From contig JAHBMJ010003829.1 of the NCBI GenBank assembly GCA_018398765.1, positions 89,288 to 153,287 on the forward strand: 64,000 nt of DNA. Direction: 5' to 3'. Source of the DNA: Chromera velia (taxonomy: Eukaryota; Sar; Chromeraceae). Of this stretch, positions 21,068-33,689 are shown piece after piece. Under the pieces are notes generated by a model that had not been told where the DNA came from, did no database searches, and saw only the letters and a program-made list of their open reading frames with translations. Every line of letters begins with the position of its first letter. Positions within the stretch are counted from its first letter, which is position 1. The position numbers and the translations under genes are program-made.

Positions 21068-23594
21068 ATGGGTCGCATGTTCGGTGGCAACAAAGGTATC
21101 GCCTCCTCGGCTCTGCCGTACAGGAGGAAGCCTCCTAGCTGGCTTAAGATGAAGCCTGAGGAGATCAACGAGCACATCAAGAGACTCGCCAAGAAGGGTC
21201 TCACTCCCTCCCAGATTGGTGTGCAGCTCCGTGACTCCCACGGAATCCCTCAGGTCAGTGTGTGCCCAGATGGGTTGAGAGAATGGCTCTGGCTGAAACG
21301 CGACGCTTGGTTTTCTTGAGGCTTCGGGTGGAGTGCTTCGTGAGCTTTGGTCGGTCAACGTGTCAGGGCGGGAGTTTATTCGTATGTCTTTTCTTCCTTC
21401 TCTCTTCTGTTCAGGTCCGCTTCGTGACCGGCAACAAGATCCTCAGAATCCTCCGCATCAACGGTCAGTCAGAGCTCTTGTTTTGAAATGCAGCCAAGCC
21501 TGTAGTTTGGGGAGAAGAAGTGTGTGGGTGACGGAAGGGATCATGATTCTTGAGGAAGACAGAGCCTGTGGAGTGTTCCTGCCTCGCTTGTCTCGGGAGC
21601 CGGGGTTGAAGCGTCCTTGTGGCAGGCTTTCTGAAAGAGGAGGCAGGTTATTGCGAGGAGCCGTGGGAAACGTCTGAAGGCGCTGGAGGAGGGCGGAGAC
21701 GCTGCGGGTGGGACGGGATGAAGGTGCATTTCCTTTTTCTTCTTCTTCGCATGTGACCAGGGAGAGGACGGGATGAAGGTGCATTTCCTTTTTCTTCTTC
21801 TTCGCATGTGACCAGGGAGAGGCACTGCAGCCGGTCCGCAGAGGGCAGGGATTGACGATTGTGAGAGAAAAAGGGCACGAGAGACGGAGGTGGGCAGTCG
21901 AAAGCACAGGAGAAGGGGGGCGAGATGGACGCGCTACGAAACCCGTATCGGACGAAACGGTGCCAGGGGAGATCGAACGAACAAATGGGCGTGACGGGAT
22001 GAAGAGAGGCTTGGCACGGGACGGGGGGAGAGATCGGGTGACTCTGCAGCCAGCAGGGGCACATTTTGACAACGGGTTTCTCTATTGGTCTGAGAGGGAT
22101 CTTTTCTGAATGTTCGCTGCGTGACTTGAAGTGCCTCATAAATAAAATAGGGGGGGGAGCGTCTGTGTATGAATGGACAGTCTCATACAAGGGGGGGTTG
22201 TGTGTTGAAGTGGTGCCAGATGAGGTCGTGGAGGGAATGAAGGTTTTGAGGGAGGTGACGCTGTCTGGAAAACAGACGGAAAAACGACAGAGAGAGAAAG
22301 AGCACTTGCGTTTATTCATGTTATGACGGGGATGTGTAGGGTGCATAAGGGCATTGGCTCGTGCTGTGCGATTTCAAGTGGTGGAGTAGAGGCTCGTCCC
22401 TGGTTCATTTCTCCCTTCCTCTCCTCTCTCCTCCTGTCTAGTTCCTCTGTGCCTGCACAGCGACTCTTTCTGTCTGAAGTCGTACGACTTCTTGCACTAC
22501 ACTCACGCATTCTTCTCAATGAGTCACGCACACACACCATCTCAGCAGTACGCACTCACTCACTCACCCTCTCTCACACACACACACGCACAGACGCACT
22601 CACACACGCATTCACACACGCGCATTTTACAAGTTCGCAGACGAACGGATGCATCCTGCGACCGACAAAAAAAACACGCGCCTCATTACTCCACTTACAA
22701 GAGTTGTCTCTTGGGTTTTTCATTTCGTCCCCAGCCAGAAATCTACCTCCACCTGCATTCACCTTTTTTTGTGACTGCGTTCAGGCATGGCTCCCGAGCT
22801 TCCCGAGGATCTGTACTATCTGATCAAGAAGGCTGTGTCCATCCGCAAGCATCTGGAGAGGAACCGCTCCGACAAGGACGCCAAGTTCAGACTCATTCTT
22901 ATCGAGTCCAGAATCCATAGACTGGCTCGGTACTACAAGAAGACCAAGAAGCTGCCTTCCGTCTGGAAGTAGTCAGTCCTCCTTTTCTTTTTACTTGCTT
23001 TGTCTTCCTTCTTTTTGTTGATAATTGTTTTTCACTGGTGCATCTGGGTACGAGTTACCAGTTGTCTTGTCAAATGGATGCGGCGACTTTCTTTCAAGTG
23101 ACGTGATACCGAAACAGATACGCGTTTTCTTCTTTGTGTTCAGACCAGAGTCATCATGCTGAGGCTTTCATGTCAGAGAAATTGTGGAGAAAGAAAAAAG
23201 GCAGCAGGAAGGCGGGAAGGGGGCGCATTCAGTCGCTTAGATAATCCTGCCGTGAGACCGGAGACTACAGAAGGAGGAGCGAAGTCACTGTCATGTTTTC
23301 TTTCTTTGTATGGGGCATGTAGGGTCTTGGCGGTGGGGACTTGGCTGTCCGGCGGATAGGCACTGGATGGGCAGGAGAGCCGGTGATCTATCTCTCTGCA
23401 TAGAATTCCTGTTTTGGATCGATGGAAATGGGTGCATCATGTCCACATATGTGTCCAGTGGGGCGTGGGCCTGTAGCGGTGGGGAGAGAGATTTTCTACG
23501 TCGTTCGGTCTCCCTGAATATCTCTGTCTTGTCTCCCCCCCCCCCCTTTTGTGTCTGCAGCGTCTCCCAGACCGCCTCTGCACTCGTGGCCTAA
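21068..23594 (+). CDS. RPS13: 40S ribosomal protein S13 (uS15)
   Basis: There are four exons: 21068-21253, 21415-21463, 22785-22968 and 23561-23594, totalling 453 bp, 150 aa plus stop. The human protein has 151 aa. The product starts [20 protein letters not shown] and contains [63 protein letters not shown] and [11 protein letters not shown], ending TASALVA as in animals and plants. It is a small-subunit protein that binds the central domain of 18S rRNA. The final 34-nt exon is easily missed: reading through its donor gives a premature stop after the Val-Trp-Lys codons. Introns begin GTCAGT (first two) or GTAGTC. Intron 2 is 1321 bp and holds a roughly 56-bp tandem duplication. Identity is near certain. 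Confidence 0.97.
21712..21823. repeat. Tandem duplication (about 56 bp x2) in RPS13 intron 2
   Basis: The block from GACGGGATGAAGGTGCATTT to ATGTGACCAGGGAGAG occurs twice in direct succession with essentially no differences, indicating a recent duplication. Confidence 0.9.
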
Positions 23595-24288
23595 ACACAC
23601 ACTCGTCGTCTCTTCCGTGTTTTTCTTGTATGGCTTTCCTTCTGGCTTTGTTATGGAGACGGGAGGAGGGAGCGCGCAAGGGAAACTGGGACAGCGTGGG
23701 TGAAGGTCGGAGAGCAGGAGGAAGGAACAGCCAAGAAGTCCTGTCGTCTGTTCATTCGATGATCACAAGGAGAATCCAGAGCGCGTGGCTCTATACAAGC
23801 AAGCTAGCACTGAAGATGCACCACACGAATGAATAAGACAGAGACCCAACGAGCGATCCCTTCAGAACACATGAACCGAATAAGCGAGGAAACAAAAGCT
23901 TTTGTCGACCCAAAACCTTCTTAATTATTCTCAGGCTTTCTATGCAGTTCCTAGTGCGGTTTTATCCAGGGTTCTGTAAGTTGTGAATCTAAAATTAGCT
24001 TTAAGTTTATAGTGAATGGATGAGTTAGGTTAAAGCCGGCGAGCCACCACTTAGGCTCTGGCCAACCCGGCATATCATGCAGAAATTCGTTACTCAACCT
24101 AGGTTGCATAGGGCATTTGAAGGCTTGCAAGACTAGGCGGCCCCTTCGCTAAATTTAGTCTTAAGCACACACGTCGGACGGAAGTACTTAGTCCTTAGAA
24201 AAAATAAAACCTGCATAGCATGTAACAAACCAGCCCCTCAGTGCCCCCACCGTAGTAGTAAAGCTAGTAGTAAAGCATGTTCTAACCA
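23595..24288. other. RPS13 3' flank; no gene seen
   Basis: This holds the RPS13 3' UTR and then unique-looking sequence with CTAGG/CTAAATTTAG motifs at about 24098-24165, of a kind also seen beside LINE tails elsewhere in the window. It may be old transposon sequence. Confidence 0.4.
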
Positions 24289-24653
24289 TTGCTGCTGCTG
24301 CTGCTGCTGCTCCTGCTTCTTCTTCTTCTTCTTCTTCTTCTTCTTCTTCTTCTTTTTTTTCTTCTTCGTCTGCTCTTTTCTTTTCTTCCTCTTCCGCTGG
24401 ACCTTGCAAGGGAAGGAACGAGGGGGGCAACAGACAGGGAGGGGAGGGGGGGAAGAGGCCAGGCCACCGGATAGACCCTTCTTCTTCTTCTTTTTCTTCT
24501 TCTTCTTCTTCTTCTTCTTCTTCTTCTTCTTCTCCTTCTTCTTCTTCTTCTTCTTCTTCTTCTTCTTCTTCTTTTTCTTCTTCCTCTTCTTCTTCTTGTT
24601 CTTCTTCTTCTTCTTCTTTTTCTTCTTCTTCTTCTTCTCCTTCTTCTTCTTCT

Positions 24654-24718
<65 letters not shown>

Positions 24719-24733
24719 TTCTTCTTCTTCCTC
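24289..24733. repeat. (CTG)n then (CTT)n microsatellite
   Basis: CTG and CTT triplets at 24289-24360, a short unique spacer, then about 250 bp of nearly pure CTT from about 24478 to 24731. Confidence 0.95.
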
Positions 24734-24839
24734 GGCAGCAGGCAGTGGGGGGAAGGAAGGAAGGGGGGGAGGGATTAACGGAAATAGGGCTGCGCGAAAT
24801 TTGTCAGGTTGTGCTGGGAAGGAGGGGGGCTATCCAGCT

Positions 24840-25092
24840 CTAGGCGACGCACAGTGATAAAAAAAAAGAAAAAAAAATCTAGAGAAGCCTAATCTTTTTT
24901 ATTTTTTTTTCTGTTATTTTATTGGAAGTGCCAAACATATAACAAAAACACATCTAACTACATAACCTACCTTTGCTAAGTTTGCTTGGACCTTTGACCA
25001 CTAGACTAAAAAAAAAAAAAAGAAAAAAAAAAGAAAAAAAAAATTTCGACATGTCTATTCTTTTTTTTTTTTTACCACTGTGCGTCGCCTAA
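24840..25092. mobile_element. hAT-like MITE, family A, 8-bp TSD ATCCAGCT
   Basis: An intact 253-bp element. The left end is CTAGGCGACGCACAGTGATA, and the right end is its inverted copy GTGCGTCGCCTAA. Exact 8-bp duplications ATCCAGCT lie at 24832-24839 and 25093-25100. Poly-A/poly-T runs lie just inside both termini. It has no ORF. It sits immediately 5' of the LINE at 25101. Confidence 0.92.
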
Positions 25093-25100
25093 ATCCAGCT

Positions 25101-28100
25101 GGACCCCTCCCCCATCCCGACCTGATCGACCCGTTGAATGCATGCATGCAGGTTCAAAATCCTGTGAACTCTCTTTCTCTCTCCTCTTTTTCTCCTCTTT
25201 CTGGATCTGCTATGGCCGAAGAACCTTTTCTCTCTGCATCTTCACATTTTTCGTCTTCTTCCTCTTCCTCGTTGTTTGCTTATGATGAGAGTGAGCTGGG
25301 ACTCGATGGAGGATCTGATCCTGCACTGAATCGCAGCTCGAGTGAAGTTTTGCTTTCACGGCCTTCGCCGTCTTCTAACGAGCTTTCTTGCTCGAGGGGA
25401 CAGGGCCTTCCGTCCCCTTTTTCTGGATCGCCATGCCTTTCTAACTCTGAGTCCTCTTCCCCGCGGGGCGATCTTCCTCCTATTTATCGACCTTCCTCTT
25501 TTGTACCAGCCTTGACACTCCTCGTCCCACGCAGCAAGAGAAGGAGGAGAAAGAAACGAAGGAGAGATCGTGATATTCTGGATGATTCTTCTTCCTTTTG
25601 CTCTGCTGCCTCGCATGCTCCTCCCAAATCATCCTCTTCTTCTTTTTCTTCTTTTTTGGATTCTTCTTCTCCCCCCTCCTCCCCCTCCTCCTCTTCTTCT
25701 TCTTCTTTTTCTTCTTCTTCTTCTTTTTCTTCTTCTCCTCCTCTACTTGTATTAGGGCATAAAAGGTTACACGGTGGTGAGAGATGGTTTGAAATCAGGC
25801 GCTCTCCTGAGTCTGGTCTCGAATGGGTAAAGGAAAGGGACTTGATGAAAGAAAGGTCGGAGGATAAGAGAATAATCATACAGAAAGCCATAAGAGAATA
25901 TTGGAAGGTAAGAAGAGGCAAGTTCAAGAAGCGAGGGAATGCTTGCTACCAGGACTTGACGGTGTCTCACCCACGGGACCGTCTGCGCTTTGCCTACATC
26001 AATGTGGGAGGATTGCAGCAGAAGATAAGAAATGGAGACATTCGTTCATGGCTCACTGAAACGGATGTGGATGTGGTGGTTCTGGTTGAAACACAGCACC
26101 TGTCCTGCGATCTAGAACTTGGGGGTTGGAAAGGAGTAAATTGGTCACATAGGGAATGGAGAAGGAGAAAGACAAAAGTCCATTCCGCTTATGTAGGCAA
26201 AGAAATCCGGTCTGGAGGCGTATGCATTTTGGTTAAATCAGACCGTTGGGGAGAACTCAGACCAGAGTTTAAGCTAGTAGGGCCAAGCATCGCCAGGATG
26301 GCCATCCACTCGTCGGGTAGAAAACTGCATGTGTTTGGGGTATATTTGCCGGGGGGTTGGTCGAATCATAAGAAAGATGACATGAAAGAGATCCTGTCTG
26401 ATTCCCTGTGCTCTGTCCCCCTGGGAGAGCCAAGAGTGGTCCTGGGGGACCTCAACTCTCATACAGCATCGCTCTGCCCAGAAGGTCTCGAATAGAATCG
26501 TGAGCAACTGTTTGAACAGGACGAATCTACCGGCTCTGACGAGTTGGCTCCCTCTTTCATCCGGCATTCAGAATGCAAGCAGTCAGTCGACCCTATGGAC
26601 CGTGAATTGGTGCATCTTTGCGGTGAAAGCAACCTACTCATCCTGAATTATTATGGTCTGCAAGGGAAGTGTGGGGGCAAAGACTTCCGCTTTTCGGGTG
26701 CTTGTACCTGTAAATCAAAGAACACGAAAAAAGAGGCATCCGTTCTCGATTATACATTGGTTGACCCTAGCTTTCCTTCTCTCCTCTTGCACGGACTGGG
26801 AAATCGCTTTTAATGGACTGATTGGCTCCGATCATGACCATGCATCTATCTGTTTTTCTCTCCTCTCTTCTTCGCTTGAGGCTGCGGGAAAGCGGACGGA
26901 TGCCCCATCCCTGCAGCAGTGCCTCCCGCTTTACAGATCCATCAGAAAGGCAGCGGTGAAAGATGAAGATTTGCTGCCAATAGCGGCAGCAGCAAGAGAG
27001 CTGGTAGGAGAGACATGGCAGGGACTCTAGGAGCATTATAGAGAAGTTGAACCATTCGAAGAGCCTCCCCTTCCCCCACCCCCTTTTGTGTCTTCCTCCC
27101 CACCCTCTTCGACAGCCTTTTTACCCTCTTCTTTGACCTCCTCCCCAGTGAGCCCTCAAGATAAGAAAGACCGGGTGAAAGCCTTGGCCACAGCCTGGTG
27201 TCAGGTTTTGGTTGGGCTGGTAAAGGAAGTAATAGCGAAAGCGACAGAGAAGCAACAGCCTCCTACCTTCAAAACGTTGTTTAGAGAGAAGGAAGGGTGG
27301 TGGGATGAGGAATGTAAAGAACTGCAGGAATGCTTGAAGAAAGTAAAGAAAGAAGTTGAGGACTGTGCAAGTGAGGTGGAGAGAGAGTTAAAGCAGGAAA
27401 GGGTGGAAGACATCTTAAAGAAAAGGAGAGAGATCTTTCGGCAGAAAAGGAAGAGATTTGAGAGAGCGGAAACTAAAAAAGCGAAGACACATTTGCTTAA
27501 TGACCCCCTCTTCCTTTGGAAAGAAAGGAGAAAGTTGTCGAAAGACGGTCTAAGACCAGGGGCAAGAGACTTCCCAAACCATTGGGCACAGGTTTTTGGG
27601 GAGGGCGAAGAATTGCCAGAGCCTGATCCGGAGCCGGAGCCCCCGAAGCAATTCATTTTCTCGTATAAGCAGGTGACTGATCGTCTGAAAGGAATGGATA
27701 GAAAGAAAGCGGCAGGGCTCGATGGCATCTCTCCTTAACAACTCGACCTTTGCTTTTGCCACTCTCCCATCTTTCGCTTCCTTTTGTTTGTTTTCTTTAA
27801 TTTAATGCATGCATATGCGTGTTGGCCTGATAACTGGAATTGGTTGAGAATCGTACCCGTCCCAAAAGGTCCCCCTTCGCCACAGCCGAATGACTGGCGT
27901 CTAGTCCATGTCGTTAACCCCCTTGCAAAGCTCTTTGGTCTCCTTATAGATGATAGAATCCGTCAACAAGCTCGTTTTGATGACAGACAGATCGGGTTTA
28001 GGAAAGGGGTGGGCACAAAAGAGGGGATTGGAGCAGTGGTAGGCTTGGTATAGGAATGCAGAAGAGGCAAGAAGGGGCTCCTGGGCGGATTTGTCGACTT

Positions 28101-29921
28101 CTCAAAGGCGTTTGACTCCATCCTTTGGCTGAAGCTTCTGGCAAAGCTGCAGGCTGAGGGAATAGAGAAGAGAGATCTGTTGATGATTGTATCAATGTAT
28201 AGAGGCGTGAAAGCAAGAGTCGATGGGGACTCGGCTCTATTCCCGGAGGGGGCAGGGGTTAAGCAAGGTGATGTGTTATCCCCGTCGCTTTTTCTATTAT
28301 TCATTAATGACCTGCATGATGAGATTCAGAAAGGAAAGGAAATGGAGGGGGTTTACCTTGCTAGGGCCAGTTTGGGAAGTATAGGCTACGCTGATGATCT
28401 AAGACTTGTTTTGTTTGCACACTCAGCAGCCGACCTCCAAGCAAAATTCGATGCCCTGGAGGGGTATTGCGGAAAGTGGGGGTTGAATGTCAATCTAAAG
28501 AAAACCAAGGTCCTGCGCCTTTGTGAATACCGTGAGGACTGTAACGGCATGATTTTACACCAAAGGAAGGAAGTAGACTGGTGTGATCAGTACAAATATT
28601 TGGGTTGCCTTCTGTTTGAGGGAGGGGATTTGACTTGGTCGATTGAAGCACGCCTACGCAGTGCAGAGCGTGCAATGGGGGCGGTGATTGGTCTGGCTAC
28701 GAGTCTGTCTGGGTTGCCTCTTGGGGGAAAGATGCAGCTGCTGAAGGCGTGCTGGGAGCCGGTGGCACTCTATAGCCTGGAGTGCTTTCCGATAAGACAG
28801 GGAGACTGGGAGGCGATTGACAACTTGCGGCTCCGGTTTGTTCGATGGGCGGCCCGACTTCCGGTCAGGAGTTTGCGTGTACCCTCTCTTTTGTCTGTTA
28901 ATTTAATGTCTGCTCGCGCGCTCTTGTGTGCTCGTTTTGCTTCATTCTGGATTGCACTTAGCCGTTCGCATCTCCGTATTCCTCAGGCTCTTTTGAATTC
29001 ATGGAAGGGACCAGCGGGGCAGAAGCAAAGACGAGCCGTCAATGGTCTGTTCAGATGGGCAGGCCTTGACTTTTTGACGTCTCTCCCTGTCCGGAGCTCA
29101 GAAAGACGGGCCCCGAAGGGGAATTTGTTTGTTTCTGCCAAAATTAAGGATGCCTGGGGAATGGAATGCATGAAAAGGGGAGACAGGGAAGAAAGGGGCA
29201 ACTTCCCCCTGTCTGCCTCTTTATCAGGACTACAGAGAGCTCTTCCGTCTTCTTTACGTTCTTCTCTATTTCTTTTGTCTTCAAAGAATGGCCCCAAGGT
29301 ACGGATGTCCTGTCTGCCGAGAAGTGCCTTATGTGAGAAGATTGAGCCACTCCTAAGGGCATTGACACTAAATCGGAAGGGTCTGACGGGGGGGGCCAAC
29401 TCTCCGGGAGAGGTGTTTTGTCTGGCAGAGGGTTGTTCAAATGGAAGAAAAATTGATGATCTCTGGCATCGGCTTTCAGTATGCTCCAATTGGGTAGAAG
29501 CAAGAAATAAACTAAACAAAGTGGTAGAGGGAAAGAAAGTGAAGCAAAGGATTCAGAGAGAAGGAATTGAGGGATCGGATACAGCTAAAACAGAAGCAAG
29601 GAAGATGCTGCTTTTGGCTTTACAAGTCGATCCGTATGAAGCATGCAGAGCCGTTTGCGATCTTTGTTACTCACTGTGCACGCCTGTCTCTGTGTGAACA
29701 CGACCTTTTCTTCTTCTGTTCGAGTCTTATATTGCCACCTCCAATGCGTATGCTGCTCGTGAGCTCACCAAGCAAGCACTTCAGGGGATCTCGCGCTTAG
29801 CCTTATCTCTAGAGTTGAGTGATTGACAATCTCTTGCATGAACATGGGCTGCTAAGAGCATGGCTCCACTCTAGCAAAGCCAACTTCATTCATTCATTCA
29901 TTCATTCATTCATTCATTCAT
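25101..29921 (+). mobile_element. Decayed APE-type non-LTR retrotransposon (LINE 1)
   Basis: The first open segment (from about 25213, MAEEPFLSASS) has a Ser-rich N-terminus and then an endonuclease/exonuclease/phosphatase domain: FAYINVGGLQQ, VVLVETQ, VFGVYLPGG and VLGDLNSHTA, with the terminal SDHDHASICF after a frameshift near 26800. An in-frame TAG interrupts it at 26493. Reverse transcriptase follows in several frames: KAAGLDGISP (27700s), then WRLVHVVNPLAKLFG and GFRKGVG. Next come GFVDFSKAFDS, GAGVKQGDVLSPSLFLLFIND and catalytic GYADD (28390s), then the thumb and a C-terminal region to the TGA at 29697. About 220 bp of 3' UTR ends in a (CATT)n tail at 29885-29920. Several stops and frameshifts mean this copy cannot produce an intact protein. 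Confidence 0.9.
29885..29920 (+). repeat. (CATT)n tail of LINE 1
   Basis: A pure tetranucleotide run at the 3' end of the element. Simple-repeat tails instead of poly-A are known for several LINE clades. Confidence 0.85.
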
Positions 29922-31195
29922 ATAATTTTTATTGTACCTCTACACATGCGGATATGATATCCGATCTGAGGTTATGCTGTAAAATAACTAGCTAAATAAA
30001 TAAAAAATTTTACCATAAATTTTATAAATGTTAATATTAACAAATTATAATTGAAAGGTTAATATTCACTATAAGAATTTATTTTAATTGTTTTCTAAAT
30101 AAAATATAGTTTAAACTTCTAGAATGAATCTATATGAATTATATAGAAGTTCTACGATTAAGTCTATTGTGCCCTCTTCCTTAACTGAAGATGAATTAAA
30201 GGCGTCGGACGACTGTCGCATGTGTGTTCAAATCATATCTAGAATTACATGAATCAAATGTTTTGAATCACAGTGTGCTAGCATATCTAGTAGTATATCA
30301 TACTAATCATTTCCATATCAACCTTCAAATGGCACCTTGCAATATCGTACACATGCATGCTGAGGATAAATAACTCTCTAAAAAATGTTAAGTCCTAGGC
30401 TAAATCTAGTATTAACTTGAGACTGTTGAGTATAAATTTCTAGCTTCGGAGCCTTTGATGAGTAGAAGTCAAACTGATGTATAAGTCTTTCTGATGTCAG
30501 GCAAATAACCCTAGGCTGTCAGATTAAAACCTATTAAAGATAGGTCATGGCTAGTACTAGCTTAGTCGGGTACTAGGTCGGGTAAGAGTTCGCAACTCCG
30601 TTCGCAACTCCCCAAGTCAGGTGTGATCGTAGACGGTGTGAGTCGGTACCAATCGGTAGTCAGGCCGGACCGAAGCCTTAAAAGCTTTGAAATTCAATTT
30701 TGAAACGGCTTGGTCAGGATTCTTGTGTGTACGGTCCACAGTACGGAGTTACAACGCTTGAGCACCATGTACGATTACAGACAAACGATTTTGATTGATT
30801 GATGAAAGAACTCAGTTCATCAACCCTCAGTTGCTGATCGGCGCACACAGTCCCCCATGTGACCAAGGTTGTGGACAGACAAACAAACAAACAAACAGAC
30901 AAAAAGGGGTTCGTTCCGATGCGATGGAGATGCGATCGCCTGAAAACGAAAACAGAAACCATGTAGATGACTCGGATATTTGTCCATAAAATTTTTGTCA
31001 TGCAGACTCCGCTGCATGACGTGACGTCCCAGATAACCCCCGCTCCTTCCAATTTACACCCCAACACACAACACACCGAGGGACTGCCTGCAACCCACTC
31101 TCTCGGGGGGAGGCGGCTTCTCTTCTCCGCCCTTTCTTTCTGACTGTGCATTAGTGAATTACAGCATGAGAGAGATGACCTGCCCGTCTGTCTGG
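29922..31195. other. AT-rich intergenic DNA, probably old transposon sequence
   Basis: Strongly AT-rich from 29930 to about 30500, then moderate composition. It contains GTCCTAGGCTAAATCTAG, CCCTAGGCTG and a duplicated GTTCGCAACTCC. No ORF or exon is supported. The last 400 bp form the 3' flank of the minus-strand gene that ends at 31196, with a short (ACAA)n run at about 30885. Confidence 0.4.
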
Positions 31196-31654
31196 TCACC
31201 AATTGGCCTGGAAAGTGTGGCAGAGTTCCGCTGGGAGAGGGTACTCTGCCTTTCCTGCTGCTCCCAGCGTGTCTGCGTACGCCCTGACTTTCCCGATGCG
31301 TTTCTTCACGTTCCTCTTCGAGAAGGCCGTCTCGTGGAGACCCGAGAGGAGAGACAGACGCTCAGCGGGGGCGGTGCGAATTGTGCGCTCAATTCCCTGG
31401 GGGGAGGGGAAGGCAGTGTTCAACACGCAGCGTCTCTCTATCGGTAATATGCACTGTGAGAATGCTATGTATGCAGACAAATTCTGCACAACGAGAGAGA
31501 CGGAAGAACTGCACCACCAATGCAGGCTTGTGATTGCAAGGACACAGCATGAAGAGGAGGAGACAAGAGGAAAGAACTAAATAAAGAGGCAGGATATGCT
31601 CAGAGACACAGAAGGTCGCCTTTGGTGTTCTTACTTCATTTCTTTCTGTTTTTT

Positions 31655-31689
<35 letters not shown>

Positions 31690-33689
31690 CTCCTTCTTCT
31701 TTTCTTTGCTTTCGTCCATACATGCAATCACTTAAATATTCATCCATCCCTTCATTCCATGGTCGGTCTGTCATTCTGTCTGTCTGTCAGTCTGTCTGTC
31801 TGTGAAAAAACAATGCACAGTGTGTGCTTCTGTCTGTGGACGTCAAGCATCTACTACAGAAACCCCCACCCACCGACCCACCGAATCTCCTGTCTGATGC
31901 AGGTGCCTCTCCATCGTCTTCTTGTTCCTCGCCCTCCACACCATCAGTTGGTCTCTGCAAACAGAGCCAGAAGCCAGGAGACACCGGAGACACACACAAA
32001 AAAGGACAACATGCACATCTACACAGAGAGAGGAATTGAGAGAGAAGCGAGGGGAACGTTGTTGCTCATCAGGACAGGCCCCCGACGGGCAGAGTCCACC
32101 GCAGGCAGCCATGCCCCCCATCCCATGCAGAGAAGAGGAAAGAGAACTTTCTTTTCAGTATCAGTGAATGCAGAGAATTTATTGAAGGCACTTGCACGCT
32201 CACTCATCGAGTTACCCACTCACTTGTCCATTCATTCATGTGACTTTCGCGCTCATTCTCCCACCCACCCACTCACCTACCCACCCACGCGCTCACAGAA
32301 TCACTCAGTGGTCGACTGGGTGGCGCGTTAACTAAGGAAGCAAAAAGGAAAAACGGGAAAGGCAGGGACAACCACCATGCATACTGACTTGCTGCTGCTG
32401 TAGTGATTTACAAGTTCAATCTTGGCAGCCACTCTCCTGAGGAGAGCCTGGAGGTCCTCCTCGCACTGCACAGGGGGCACTCTGTCCTCGTCGTAACCCC
32501 TGTCCTCTCTGAACACACGGACCACCTGCTGCTGACCGGAGGAAGAACCGGAAGGGGGACCTTGACGAGTTGGGGGGGGAGCAGGGGCGGCAGTGGGAAG
32601 GTTGAGGCTTTGCGGTTCTTCTCCCACCGCTGGGGGCTTGGCGGTTGTGTTGACTGTGGCGGGTCGGGCACTTGAGGAGGAGAGGATGGGGTTGCCCTTG
32701 GCCTCCGCGTTCTGCCCCCTCCCTCTTTCCCTTTCTCCCGGTCTAGTAGCTTTTACTGTCCTTACATTGGATGAGGCAGAAGCAGAAGAGGAAGCCAGGG
32801 CGCCTCGCAGCAGTCCTGAAGTCTTCCCGTGATTCCCTCGTGTCACCCCTGTCTCTGTTCCCTGACCTCCTCTTGTCACCCCTGCAGTCCCCCTCCCTTG
32901 TGGCACTTTCATGGTCCTCCACTCCCACGGCTCATGCTGAGGACACAGGGGCACAAACTTCTCCCTCACGCGTTGTGGGCCCTGTCGCTGTTGCCGTGCG
33001 GCACTTCTGGGTGAGACTCCTGTTCCTGTGCCATTGAGACTTGATGAGGATTTTTTCGTGTGGGCAAATGGCCCCTTGGCAGGGGGGAGTTTCTTCGGAG
33101 GGACGTGGTTGGGTGTGACTGTGATGGACTGACGGCCAAACTCGACTGTGCGGTTGCGTGGTAGGAGGGCGTAGGAAGCACTGGTGCTCTTTTGGCGATT
33201 CCTCAAAGTGACTTCTGAAGTTTCAAAGTTCTTCAGCAGCCTGCCTGCCCTCAGCTCAGCAAAGACGAATTCAGGATAGTCTCCAAGGCGGTGTTCCGGA
33301 ATCTTTAGAAACTCCATTCTGCCAGAGGACAGGTGGGTGACGGCATGATGGTCATTGTAGTCATGGGAGAGTGGACTCACAAAACCCGCAGTATGAGCGT
33401 AGGGGTCGTCACTCCGACCCATCCCGCCATCAAACTCATCTGCCCCCTCCCCTCCCCCCCCCTCTGTCCCACCATGGGGGGTCACTGCCCCTGCCTGTTG
33501 ACTGGGTGATGACTCAATCGTCGAGGGGCGGTCTGAGGGGAGACCCACAGCATCTCGGAGTGTCTGACGGGTCAAGTCTTCTGCAATGCCCGAGATCACA
33601 GCCGCACTATCTTCCCCTTGTTCTCGTGATGCACCATTGTCCCTCTCAGCTCTCCCCCCCTCTGTATCTCCGAATTCCTGTTCTGACAT
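31196..33689 (-). CDS. Unrecognised three-exon protein, 524 aa
   Basis: Exon 1 (32389-33689) begins MSEQEFGDTEGGRAERDNG and ends AGCAA before a GTCAGT donor in phase 2. Exon 2 (31882-31954) and exon 3 (31196-31396) follow in frame, with acceptors TTTGCAG and CCCCCAG and a terminal TGA. The N-terminal third is acidic and Gly-rich. A more conserved-looking segment reads FLKIPEHRLGDYPEFVFAEL. A long Ser/Thr/Gly/Pro-rich low-complexity region follows, including three VTRG repeats. The C-terminus is basic and helical (MVWRARNKKTMERHLHQT, FSKRNVKKRIGKVRAYADT). There is no signal peptide, transmembrane segment or recognised domain. A cytosolic or nuclear scaffold is possible but unproven. The exon structure is well supported by phase. 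Confidence 0.65.
31650..31690. repeat. (CTTT)n microsatellite in intron
   Basis: TTTC repeat in intron 2 of the 31196-33689 gene (about 40 bp). Confidence 0.9.

Noticed and set aside
21464-22784. snoRNA host intron in RPS13 (as in animals)
   Set aside because: I looked for a C box/D box pair with terminal stem and did not find a convincing one by eye; a covariance-model scan would decide.
24404-24778. Poly-Phe open frame
   Set aside because: Product of the CTT microsatellite, with no codon bias or flanking coding sequence.
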